The notes beneath the pieces were generated by a model. It made no database searches. It was not told the origin of the DNA and saw only the letters and a list, made by a program, of their open reading frames with translations. Below are positions 1-6,062 of a stretch of 10,744 nucleotides of DNA, piece after piece. Within the stretch, counting starts at the first letter, position 1. The number at the start of each line of letters is the position of its first letter. The position numbers and the translations under genes are program-made. This stretch comes from an uncultured Planctomycetaceae bacterium (GTDB lineage Bacteria > Planctomycetota > Planctomycetia > Pirellulales > Pirellulaceae), in the NCBI GenBank assembly GCA_903921945.1, contig CAIXSC010000197.1:1-10744 (forward strand), in the 5' to 3' direction.

Positions 1-67
1 CCGCTGTCGCTGGTCGGTGTCGAATTCCACCTCCAGCGGCGACGGACAAGATGTCCGTCGTACAAGA
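1..67. repeat. Intergenic repeat copy A, with internal hairpin
   Basis: Bases 1-41 match 160-200 at about 32 of 41 positions without gaps, with an identical run CCTCCAGCGGCG near the right end. Both copies then continue with TCGTACAAGA. Copy A differs by 16 extra bases (42-57), which together with the shared flanks form the hairpin at 40-60. This is a dispersed non-coding repeat of unknown class. Whether it occurs elsewhere in the genome cannot be seen from this window. Confidence 0.6.
40..60. repeat. Perfect 9-bp inverted repeat (hairpin) in repeat copy A
   Basis: CGACGGACA (40-48) and TGTCCGTCG (52-60) are perfect reverse complements separated by AGA, giving a compact stem of nine pairs with a three-base loop. 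No T-run follows on either strand, so it does not look like an intrinsic terminator. It resembles the small palindromic units of REP-like intergenic elements. That class assignment is inference. Confidence 0.65.
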
Positions 68-159
68 AGAGGTTCAGCACAATCGAAGCCCACTCGGTAG
101 CGTCTGAATCCGCCTTCCTCGTTTACCGCCGAGCCGTAGGCGACGGCCGGGCCTCCTAA

Positions 160-210
160 CCGCAATCGCGACGCGGTGCCGAATCCCGCCTCCAGCGGCG
201 TCGTACAAGA
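160..210. repeat. Intergenic repeat copy B, lacking the hairpin insert
   Basis: This is the second copy of the element at 1-67, lying 159 bp downstream in the same orientation. It runs straight from CCAGCGGCG into TCGTACAAGA, without the 16 bases that make the hairpin in copy A. Either copy A gained the palindrome or copy B lost it. Confidence 0.6.
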
Positions 211-401
211 GAAAAGACGGTGCGTTGGAGCGGCCGATTCGGGTATTCGAGGATGGCGAGGTCACTCGCGCCCGCCCGGTGACGGCAAACGATAGACTTG
301 GAACTTAATGTAAAAACGGAAACCACTTCCCACTCTCCAGTCGATACCTTGCCCGGTCGCAAGCTCCCGTTTGACCGGCTGCCGGCAATCGCTCCCCATT
401 C

Positions 402-1733
402 ATGAACCTCGCCGCCGCGACCTCTCCCGAATCTGAAAAGCCCGCCGTCCGCCGCCGCGCCGCGGTTGTGCTCGTCTTTGATCGGCTGCAGCCGGCGTTT
501 CTCGGTCCCTACGGCGGAACCGCCTGTGAGACGCCGGCTTGCAATCGACTCGCAGCCGAAGGTTACGTCGCCGAGCAATGCTACGCGGACGCTTCTGAAC
601 TGGAATCGATCTATCTTTCCTACTGGTCGGGAAAACACGCGCTACAACGCGCTGGCCACTTCGACGAGGCCACCGACGCGTCTCCCGCTGGCCGGTCCCT
701 CGCGGAACAGCTCGAGGCGGCCGGTGTTCACACCGAACTGTTCTCGGACGATCCTCGAGTCGCCAGCCATCGATGGGCTGAGGGATTTGGCAACCGGTTG
801 GCAATCGACCACGGCACGTCGCCCGCCGAGTCAGACACGGCCGGCGCGATGCGAGTCGCGCAGGTATTAGCCGCCGCCGCTGAACGCTGGGAGCAGATTG
901 AGAGCCCGGCGCTACTCTGGCTGCACGCCGCCGCTTGGGACGATGCCTGGGACGCCCCCTACGAATTCCGTCAACAATGGGCCGACCCGGAAGACCCCGC
1001 GCCTCCCACCTTCAACGATCCACCGCGACGATTCTCTCCCAGCACGATCGATCACGATGAAGTCCTCGGGTATGTCCAAGCGTACGTCGGCCAAGTCGCC
1101 GCCTGGGATGCTTGCCTGGATGCGTTCCTGGAATCATTGAATGCCAGCCCGCTCGCCGACGACACCTTGCTGATTGTCACCTCGCCCCGAGGCTACCCAC
1201 TCGGCGAGCACGGTCGAGTAGGCGACGTGCCGCCCGCGCTTTTCAACGAGCTACTGCAACAGCCGCTGTTCATCCGCTTCCCACGCGGCACTTGTCCGCT
1301 CGTTCGCGACCAGGGGCTCGTCCAGCCCGCCGACCTGTATGCGACACTGCTGGATTGGTTCAATGCTGAAGCTGAACCGGAAGTCGAAGCGGATATCGAA
1401 CTGGACACGGAGCCGGATGTCGACGACACGGCGCGATTCGCTTCGCAGTCGCTCTGGGGACGCAGCCTGCTTCCGCGCGTGCAATCGCTGCCTGACATGC
1501 CCCGCCGAATCGCCGCCGCCACCACCCCGGGGCAACTTGCCGTACGGACTCCCCATTGGCTGTTGCGGATTGTGGAAGCGGACGGGGCCGCACCCAATCG
1601 CGATGCCCGCTTGGAGCTTTACGTCAAGCCCGATGATCGTTGGGAAGCCAACGAGGTAAGCTCGCGATGCGAGTCCGACTTGCAAAAACTACGGTCACTC
1701 GCGGATGCGATCCGCTTGGGTCGAACACCTTGA
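402..1733 (+). CDS. Sulfatase/alkaline-phosphatase-fold protein, probably catalytically inactive
   Basis: 443 residues with no signal peptide, so probably cytoplasmic. The family outline is visible: an N-terminal strand followed by VFDRLQPAFLGPYGG (25-39), matching the usual DDLRxDxLGCYG block; a YWSGKHAL segment (74-81) where active sulfatases end C/S-x-P-S-R-x4-TG; LLIVTSPRGYPLGEHG (256-271) matching TSDHGExLGEHG; then PLFIRFP (288-294) and DLYATLLDWF (311-320). Key residues differ. The nucleophile position falls near Leu67, the CxPSR signature is absent, the second metal Asp of the first block is Arg28, and the Asp-His metal pair is Pro262-Arg263. Asp27 and the GEHG turn remain. The frame is intact and codon use is normal, so this is a maintained protein rather than decay. 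An acidic insertion (about 323-342) precedes GRSLLP. The start ATG at 402 has no clear Shine-Dalgarno sequence. Fold assignment is fairly safe; a substrate or active enzyme is not supported. Confidence 0.85.
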   Translation: MNLAAATSPESEKPAVRRRAAVVLVFDRLQPAFLGPYGGTACETPACNRLAAEGYVAEQCYADASELESIYLSYWSGKHALQRAGHFDEATDASPAGRSLAEQLEAAGVHTELFSDDPRVASHRWAEGFGNRLAIDHGTSPAESDTAGAMRVAQVLAAAAERWEQIESPALLWLHAAAWDDAWDAPYEFRQQWADPEDPAPPTFNDPPRRFSPSTIDHDEVLGYVQAYVGQVAAWDACLDAFLESLNASPLADDTLLIVTSPRGYPLGEHGRVGDVPPALFNELLQQPLFIRFPRGTCPLVRDQGLVQPADLYATLLDWFNAEAEPEVEADIELDTEPDVDDTARFASQSLWGRSLLPRVQSLPDMPRRIAAATTPGQLAVRTPHWLLRIVEADGAAPNRDARLELYVKPDDRWEANEVSSRCESDLQKLRSLADAIRLGRTP

Positions 1734-1788
1734 TGGCTTCGCCGCGCCCACGGGTGGTTCGCGGGTCATTCGCGGGTCGGTCCTGCGT
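1734..1788. other. Short convergent intergenic gap with a 10-bp direct repeat
   Basis: These 55 bp separate the stop of the sulfatase-fold gene from the stop of the converging OsmC-family gene. TTCGCGGGTC occurs twice, at 1758-1767 and 1769-1778, one base apart. No stable hairpin with a T-run is present on either strand, so neither gene has a visible intrinsic terminator here. Termination may be Rho-dependent or lie inside the opposing gene. Confidence 0.5.
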
Positions 1789-2214
1789 CTACTGTTCGTA
1801 AATGAACTCGATCGGCGCGTCGATGTCCGGATGAAGGCTTTGATGCACGGGGCAGCGTCGAGCGGCGGTTTCCAAACGCGTTCGATCCTCGGCGCTGAGC
1901 CCGGCAGCGGCCGTCGCGGGAAAGGTGATGCGGGCCGCCAAGCGACCGATCCGCCGCACCGGTTGCTGGATCATCTCCTTCGAAACGTGCGCTCGCACCC
2001 CTGCCACGTTCCAACCGTGACGCTGCGCGACGATACCGACAATGGTGAGCAAACAGGTTCCCAGCGCGGCCCCGACCAAATCCGTCGGCGAAAAACTCTC
2101 GCCCCGTCCATGATTGTCCACGGGCGCATCGGTTACGAGGCACACGGACGACGGCCCGTGTTTCGCTTCGCAACGCAATTCACCCAAGTAGGCGACATCG
2201 CACTCGACGGCCAT
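1789..2214 (-). CDS. OsmC/Ohr-family peroxiredoxin-like protein
   Basis: 141 residues, the normal length for an OsmC-family subunit, which forms intertwined dimers that reduce organic or other hydroperoxides with a pair of cysteines. Both expected cysteines are present: Cys54 in ALGTCLLTIVG, on the central helix, and Cys121 in RRCPVHQSLHPDI, matching the usual CP(V/I)xxS motif of the second site. SFSPTDLVGAALGTC (40-54) is the family's most typical block. There is no signal peptide, so it acts in the cytoplasm. The start at 2214 is supported by a strong Shine-Dalgarno sequence, GGAGG at 2223-2227, eight bases upstream. It lies 16 bp after the greA stop on the same strand and is probably co-transcribed with it. 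It resembles the general OsmC/YhfA-like branch. Which peroxide it uses, and whether it is OsmC or Ohr in the strict sense, cannot be decided. Confidence 0.9.
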   Translation of the reverse strand: MAVECDVAYLGELRCEAKHGPSSVCLVTDAPVDNHGRGESFSPTDLVGAALGTCLLTIVGIVAQRHGWNVAGVRAHVSKEMIQQPVRRIGRLAARITFPATAAAGLSAEDRTRLETAARRCPVHQSLHPDIDAPIEFIYEQ

Positions 2215-2230
2215 TCCAATTCCCTCCCTG

Positions 2231-2719
2231 TTACTCGTCCAAATGGTAGCGGATCCGCACCACCTCGAACCGGATCACACCTTTCGGCGCCTTGATCTCC
2301 GCGGTCTGCCCCACTTTTTTGCCGACCAGTCCGATCCCGATCGGACTCGTCACCAAGATCTTGCCCTTGTCGTAATCCTCTTCGCCCGCCCCGACGAGGG
2401 TGTACTCTTCCTCGTCGCCGTACTGCAGGTCTTTGACCGTGACCGTGCAACCAAACGCCACTTCGTCTTTCGCCAGCTTCGATGGGTCGACAATGGCGGC
2501 CTTGGCGAGCTTGCTTTTCAGGAAGTTGATCTTCGCCTGCATTTGGCCTTGGCGTTCCCGCTGTCCGTGATATTCAGCGTTCTCCTTTAAATCGCCCTCC
2601 GCCCGCGCTTCCGCGATTTTCTCCGCAATGCGAGGCATCTCGACCAATTCCAATTGCTCGATTTCGGCCCTGATTTTGTTGTACCCGGCCTGGGTCATCG
2701 GAATGTAGTCGCTACTCAT
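2231..2719 (-). CDS. greA: Transcription elongation factor GreA
   Basis: 162 residues, close to the 158 of E. coli GreA. It enters the RNA polymerase secondary channel and stimulates cleavage of backtracked RNA. The N-terminal coiled coil (about 5-80) opens with IPMTQAGYNKI and carries the tip signature GDLKENAEY (42-50). Its acidic residues Asp43 and Glu46 correspond to the catalytic Asp41/Glu44 of E. coli. The C-terminal FKBP-like domain (about 85-160) has the usual FGCTVTV and SPIGIGLVGKKVGQ segments. The start at 2719 is chosen because it aligns with the family N-terminus, and GAGGGAG lies about 11 bases upstream. An in-frame ATG at 2779 would add 20 residues coded by the leader hairpin and is unlikely. 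It is the first gene of a two-gene unit with the OsmC-family gene downstream. A promoter and a terminator-shaped hairpin lie in its leader. Confidence 0.96.
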   Translation of the reverse strand: MSSDYIPMTQAGYNKIRAEIEQLELVEMPRIAEKIAEARAEGDLKENAEYHGQRERQGQMQAKINFLKSKLAKAAIVDPSKLAKDEVAFGCTVTVKDLQYGDEEEYTLVGAGEEDYDKGKILVTSPIGIGLVGKKVGQTAEIKAPKGVIRFEVVRIRYHLDE

Positions 2720-2739
2720 CGGCCCACATGCTCCCTCGG

Positions 2740-2769
2740 AAAAAACACGGCCTCCACCAGGTGGAGGCC
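2740..2769 (-). terminator. Terminator-shaped hairpin with U-run in the greA leader
   Basis: On the minus strand a perfect inverted repeat, GGCCTCCACC and GGTGGAGGCC (2760-2769 and 2749-2758, one base between), can fold as nine GC-rich pairs with a three-base loop. It is followed by GTG and then six T (2745-2740). This is the shape of an intrinsic terminator, yet it sits between the predicted greA promoter and the greA start, and no reverse-strand gene lies upstream to be terminated. It is best read as an attenuator or source of a short leader RNA. The function is inference; the hairpin and T-run are directly visible. Confidence 0.65.
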
Positions 2770-2780
2770 TGCTCGCCAAA

Positions 2781-2807
2781 CGCTAACTGTCCATGGCATT
2801 GTTAGCG
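2781..2807. promoter_or_regulatory. Operator-like inverted repeat over the greA -10 region
   Basis: CGCTAAC (2781-2787) and GTTAGCG (2801-2807) are perfect 7-bp inverted arms 13 bases apart. The right arm overlaps the proposed -10 element of greA and the left arm lies at about the start of transcription. The spacing, roughly two helical turns between arm centres, would suit a dimeric DNA-binding protein. The spacer also contains the palindrome CCATGG. No regulator is identified, and a structural role in the leader RNA is limited because the right arm is probably upstream of the start site. Confidence 0.35.
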
Positions 2808-2826
2808 AAAGCCGATACCCTGTAAA
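2798..2826 (-). promoter_or_regulatory. Putative sigma-70-type promoter for greA
   Basis: Read on the minus strand: TTTACA (2826-2821, five of six to the -35 consensus), exactly 17 bases, then AACAAT (2803-2798, four of six to the -10 consensus). Transcription would start near 2791, giving a leader of about 70 bases that contains the hairpin at 2740-2769. A terminated transcript would be about 50 bases. The promoter is predicted from pattern and spacing only. No comparably good promoter was found on the plus strand for the divergent gene at 2937; TTGCCC at 2837 with AAATTA 18 bases later is a weak candidate. Confidence 0.5.
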
Positions 2827-2936
2827 GAGACTTCAGGTTGCCCGCTCACGGCCGTTGTGCCAAATTAGGAACAACCGCCAAGCAGCCGACTAGCCCCCCC
2901 GCCGCGTCCGCAACTTCCCGCCGGGAGATTCCGCCC

Positions 2937-5135
2937 ATGACCCGCCTTGATTCGCTCCCACTGACGCCTCGGACCGCCCCTGGGCCTCGAACCATCCCGA
3001 CGTCCGCGACTCCCCCCTGCCCGCGGCCCAGCTTCGCGTTTCCACGCAACTCCGGCGACGCCCATAGCTATTCTCATGGATCCGCCCATGGGCATTACCA
3101 CGCATGTCCCCATGACCGGTCGGTTGGGCCGTCCCATGGCCGTTCAGTTAGCCTTTCCCAGGGCCTTTCCCGGGGCGTTTCCAATGGCCGTCGCCAAGTC
3201 GCCTGCCGTTCTCGCTCGCTTCCGTTGTTCGCTCTGTGGCTGCTGGCGATCTCGTTTGGCGTTCCTTCCTTCCCCGCGAGCGTTCGCGCACAAAGCAATG
3301 GCGACTACGGGTATGGAGCACCGGCGGCCAGCGCTCGACCGACCCAAGCCGCCGCCTTCGAAGCCGCCGCGTCTTTGCGCCGGCCGATTGGCGTCGTGCT
3401 CTCGGAAGACGAACGATGGCTGGTGGTCGCCAACCGCCGCTCGGGCTCCCTCACCCTGATCGATACGGCCAAGAATCAGGCGATCGCCGAGTTCCCCGTG
3501 GGCCTGCAATTGTCGTCCCTCTCCGCCTTGCCCGCTGGCGACACGCTGCTCGCCACCGACGAGGGTCGCCATGAATTGCTGCGAATCCGGCTGGAACGCC
3601 CTGCCGGGGCCGCTCCCAAGGTCTCGGTGATCCAGCGCCTTCCTGTGAGCCCCTACCCGGTACGAGTGACGGTCGCGCGTGACGGACGCCGTGCCTTCGT
3701 CACCTCGCTCTGGTCGCGACGACTCACCGTCGTCGACCTGCCGTCGCTCGAGCGGCCGTCGCTCGAGCGGCCGTCCGCCCTGAAAAACGCGTCGACCCCG
3801 GATTCAGATGCCGCGATTCCAACCGAAACCGCGCGGATCGCCCACCGACTCGACCTGCCCGTGGCGCCGCGGGAAATGGTTCTCGTTCGTGGCGACCAAC
3901 GTCTGATTGTCGCGGATTCGTTCGCCGGCAAACTGCTCGTCTTCGACACCTCGAAGCCGGATGGCGCGCCGATTCCGCTGGGTCTCCGCGAGTTCCCGGG
4001 CCACAATATTCGCGGCCTGGGCGTCAACCACGACGGCACGATGCTGGTGGTGGCCCATCAGATGCTCAACGAAGTCGCCCACACGATCCGCAACGACGTG
4101 CATTGGGGACTGCTCATGTCGAACGACTTGCGGTGGTTGAAGCTCGATCGCGTGCTCGCGGGTGGCGGCGATCTGTTCTCCGGCGGCCACATGCACCCGC
4201 TCGGGCAAGCTGGCAGCGCGACGGCCGACCCGGCTGGATTCGCCTTCGCGCCGGACGGCACGGTGGTCGTGGCCCTCGCTGGCATCGGCGAGATCGCGAT
4301 GGGCCGTGAATCGGACTTCAGCCTCGATCGGCTCCCGTCTGGGGCCCGACCGACCGCTGTCGCCGCCACCCGTGACAGCCGCTGGGCATTCGTCGCCAAC
4401 ACCTTTGGCGACAGCGTCTCCCGCATCGATCTGTCCGAACGCGAAACGAAACTCGACATTTCGCTCGGCCCCGGCAAGCCGCTGACGTTGGCGGATCGCG
4501 GCGAACTTCTCTTTCACGACGGCAAACTGTCGCACGACGGCTGGATGAGTTGCCAAAGTTGCCACACGGATGGCCATACCAACGGCCAGTTGAACGACAA
4601 CTTCAGCGACAAGACGTTCGGGGCCCCGAAACGCGTCCTCACGCTGCTCGGCCGCGCCGACACCGCCCCATTCGCGTGGAACGCCTCGTCACCCACACTC
4701 GCCGACCAAGTCCGCAAATCGCTCATCAACACCATGCAGGCCAACAAAGAGCCTTCCAAGGAAATGATCGAAGCGCTGTCGGCGTATGTGCAGACTCTCG
4801 AGTCTCCACCGTCGATCGACGTGCTGCGCGGCGTTCGCGACGACGCGGCGGTTGCTCGCGGCCAGCGCATGTTTCACGACCTCGGCTGCGTCCGCTGCCA
4901 CGCTCCGCCCACCTACACAACGCCCAAGACTTACGACGTCGGTCTGAAAGACCAACAGGGCAATACCCACTTCAATCCACCGTCGCTCCGCGGCGTAGGC
5001 CACCGAGCGCCGTACTTCCACGACAATAGCGCCGCCAGCCTTGAGGACGTCTTCCGCAAACACGGCCACCAACTCGACCGCGATCTGTCCGACGCTGAAC
5101 TTGCCGATCTGACGGCCTTCCTTCGCAGCCTGTGA
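2937..5135 (+). CDS. Exported beta-propeller / di-haem cytochrome c peroxidase-like protein
   Basis: 732 residues from the ATG at 2937, which has CGGGAGA about eight bases upstream; an in-frame ATG at 2838 is less likely. A hydrophobic signal core (about 95-112) ends near SVRAQ (115-119), preceded by an unusually long N-region containing a tetrapeptide repeat. Residues about 145-510 form a YVTN/YncE-like beta-propeller with recurring blades such as WLVVANRRSGSLTLID, RLIVADSFAGKLLVFD and WAFVANTFGDSVSRID. Residues about 515-732 resemble the CCP/MauG di-haem peroxidase domain: GELLFHDGKLSHDGWMSCQSCH gives the first haem site (Cys539, Cys542, His543), and GQRMFHDLGCVRCH gives the second (Cys651, Cys654, His655). 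The typical PSLRGVGHRAPYFHDNSAASLEDVF block (682-706) follows. It should act outside the cytoplasmic membrane in electron transfer, peroxide reduction or substrate oxidation. It is the first gene of the probable four-gene unit. The partner and substrate are not evident. Confidence 0.92.
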   Translation: MTRLDSLPLTPRTAPGPRTIPTSATPPCPRPSFAFPRNSGDAHSYSHGSAHGHYHACPHDRSVGPSHGRSVSLSQGLSRGVSNGRRQVACRSRSLPLFALWLLAISFGVPSFPASVRAQSNGDYGYGAPAASARPTQAAAFEAAASLRRPIGVVLSEDERWLVVANRRSGSLTLIDTAKNQAIAEFPVGLQLSSLSALPAGDTLLATDEGRHELLRIRLERPAGAAPKVSVIQRLPVSPYPVRVTVARDGRRAFVTSLWSRRLTVVDLPSLERPSLERPSALKNASTPDSDAAIPTETARIAHRLDLPVAPREMVLVRGDQRLIVADSFAGKLLVFDTSKPDGAPIPLGLREFPGHNIRGLGVNHDGTMLVVAHQMLNEVAHTIRNDVHWGLLMSNDLRWLKLDRVLAGGGDLFSGGHMHPLGQAGSATADPAGFAFAPDGTVVVALAGIGEIAMGRESDFSLDRLPSGARPTAVAATRDSRWAFVANTFGDSVSRIDLSERETKLDISLGPGKPLTLADRGELLFHDGKLSHDGWMSCQSCHTDGHTNGQLNDNFSDKTFGAPKRVLTLLGRADTAPFAWNASSPTLADQVRKSLINTMQANKEPSKEMIEALSAYVQTLESPPSIDVLRGVRDDAAVARGQRMFHDLGCVRCHAPPTYTTPKTYDVGLKDQQGNTHFNPPSLRGVGHRAPYFHDNSAASLEDVFRKHGHQLDRDLSDAELADLTAFLRSL
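3057..3188 (+). repeat. Eleven degenerate 12-bp units coding an x-S-H-G tetrapeptide repeat
   Basis: The reading frame of the propeller/peroxidase gene divides here into eleven consecutive 12-bp units (residues 41-84). Their rough consensus is NNT TCC CAT GGC, coding x-Ser-His-Gly. Clear examples are YSHG, SAHG and PSHG in the left and middle parts, and LSQG, LSRG and VSNG at the right end. The last three units (from 3154) are the most alike at DNA level, each beginning TTTCC. Seven histidines fall in the stretch. It ends about ten residues before the hydrophobic signal core, so it lies in the N-region of the export signal. No ATG, GTG or TTG codon suitable as a start lies between the repeat and the hydrophobic core, so the repeat should be translated. 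Confidence 0.7.
3741..3775 (+). repeat. Perfect 15-bp tandem duplication inside the propeller
   Basis: CCGTCGCTCGAGCGG is present twice in direct succession (3741-3755, 3756-3770) and begins a third time for five bases. In frame it codes LERPS twice (residues 271-280), in a loop between the blade ending RRLTVVDLPS and the Ala/Thr-rich stretch before IAHRLDLPV. The exact identity of the copies suggests a recent slippage event in a surface loop that tolerates length change. Confidence 0.85.
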
Positions 5136-5213
5136 CCATTCGGGCTGAAAGCATTCGAAGCGACGATCCTGAATTCCAGGTTCTTCATTCCGCACCCGGG
5201 CACGCGAACCGCC

Positions 5214-6062
5214 ATGGCCATCGATATCCACAGTCACGCTTGGGAGTACCCTCGTCACTTCAGTGACGATTTCCGCGACCAAGCGCGGCGGGCCCGCGCG
5301 GGCGTGGAAGTTGACCTGACCGTTCGCTACGACGACTATCGTCGCGGCGCGGCGGCCGCCGACAAAACGGTCGTCTTTGGCGGCAAGGCGCGGCTCTCTG
5401 GCCTCTGGGTCGACGACCGCTACGTCGCCGACTACGTCGCGGCCCATCCCGATCGTCTGCTCGGTTTCCTATCGCTCGATCCCACCGTCCCCGGCTGGGA
5501 GGAGGAACTGCGTTTCGGCCATGAGGAACTGCGGCTGCGCGGCATCAAGTTGATGCCGATGTACGCCGGCTTTCGGCCCGACGACGCCCGCCTTGACCCA
5601 CTCTGGACCTACGCGACGCGCCACGGCCTTCCCGTGCTCCTGCACACCGGCACCACTTTCGTCGCCCAAGCGCCGCTCGAATGCACCTTGCCCCGCTGGC
5701 TGGACGAAGTCGCCCGCCGCTTTCCCGAAGTCCGCATCGTCATGGCCCACCTCGGCCATCCGTATGAAGGCGAATGCATCGCGACCATTCGCAAACATCC
5801 CCACGTCTACGCCGACATCAGCGCGTTGCATTATCGCCCCTGGCAGTTCTTCAACAGTCTCATGCTCGTCCAGGAATACGGTGTCTGGAACAAACTGCTG
5901 TTCGGCTCGGACTACCCGTTCACCACTGTCGACGCCACCATCCGCGATTTGCGAAAGATGAACGATATGGTCGAAGGCACTCGTATTCCGCGATTGAATC
6001 CCGAACGTATCGAGGAGTTGATCGCCCGAGAAAGCCTCGCCCTCCTTGGACTGACGGCCTAA
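5214..6062 (+). CDS. Amidohydrolase-family TIM-barrel metal-dependent hydrolase
   Basis: 282 residues and no signal peptide, so cytosolic. It fits the amidohydrolase-2 family (the ACMSD / gamma-resorcylate decarboxylase-like branch), whose members hydrolyse or decarboxylate small cyclic or aromatic substrates on a bound metal. Visible metal-site residues in order are the N-terminal HxH in DIHSHAW (His6, His8), His144 in VLLHTG, His179 and His182 in MAHLGHP, and Asp233 in LFGSDYPF. The block GIKLMPMYAGF (110-120) is also typical of the family. The start ATG at 5214 lets the protein begin directly with the HxH strand, as usual in this family; no strong Shine-Dalgarno sequence precedes it. It begins 78 bp after the propeller/peroxidase gene, and its stop overlaps the next start by one base (TAATG), so it is probably translated together with the PSCyt gene. 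Its substrate is unknown. A cytosolic enzyme inside a cluster of exported redox proteins is notable. Confidence 0.9.
   Translation: MAIDIHSHAWEYPRHFSDDFRDQARRARAGVEVDLTVRYDDYRRGAAAADKTVVFGGKARLSGLWVDDRYVADYVAAHPDRLLGFLSLDPTVPGWEEELRFGHEELRLRGIKLMPMYAGFRPDDARLDPLWTYATRHGLPVLLHTGTTFVAQAPLECTLPRWLDEVARRFPEVRIVMAHLGHPYEGECIATIRKHPHVYADISALHYRPWQFFNSLMLVQEYGVWNKLLFGSDYPFTTVDATIRDLRKMNDMVEGTRIPRLNPERIEELIARESLALLGLTA

Larger units (their letters stand above)
1..401. other. Intergenic region with repeats, no convincing gene
   Basis: No open frame here looks like a protein: the reverse frames across it are arginine- and serine-rich, show no family motif, and run as antisense into the gene that starts at 402. 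What it does hold is a duplicated sequence (1-67 and 160-210) and a perfect hairpin (40-60). An AT-richer patch at about 291-325 is the only low-GC stretch and could contain the promoter of the gene at 402, but no well-spaced -35/-10 pair was found in it. The repeat copy at 1-67 touches the window edge and may extend to the left. Confidence 0.6.

Noticed and set aside
156..638. Reverse-strand frame of 160 codons across the left intergenic region
   Set aside because: Arginine- and serine-rich with no motif, and largely antisense to the sulfatase-fold gene; it also runs through the intergenic repeat copy B.
2720..2779. Longer greA start at 2779
   Set aside because: The 20 added residues are coded by the leader hairpin and are proline/glycine-rich, while the 2719 start aligns with the GreA family N-terminus and has a purine-rich ribosome site.
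2838..2936. Upstream start for the propeller/peroxidase gene
   Set aside because: The ATG at 2937 has a CGGGAGA site; the extra 33 residues have no signal or domain character. It cannot be fully excluded.
3076..3459. Alternative forward frame over the 12-bp repeats (127 codons)
   Set aside because: The repeats are also open in this frame because 12 is a multiple of three, but the frame ends inside the first propeller blades, and only the main frame continues into the signal peptide and domains.
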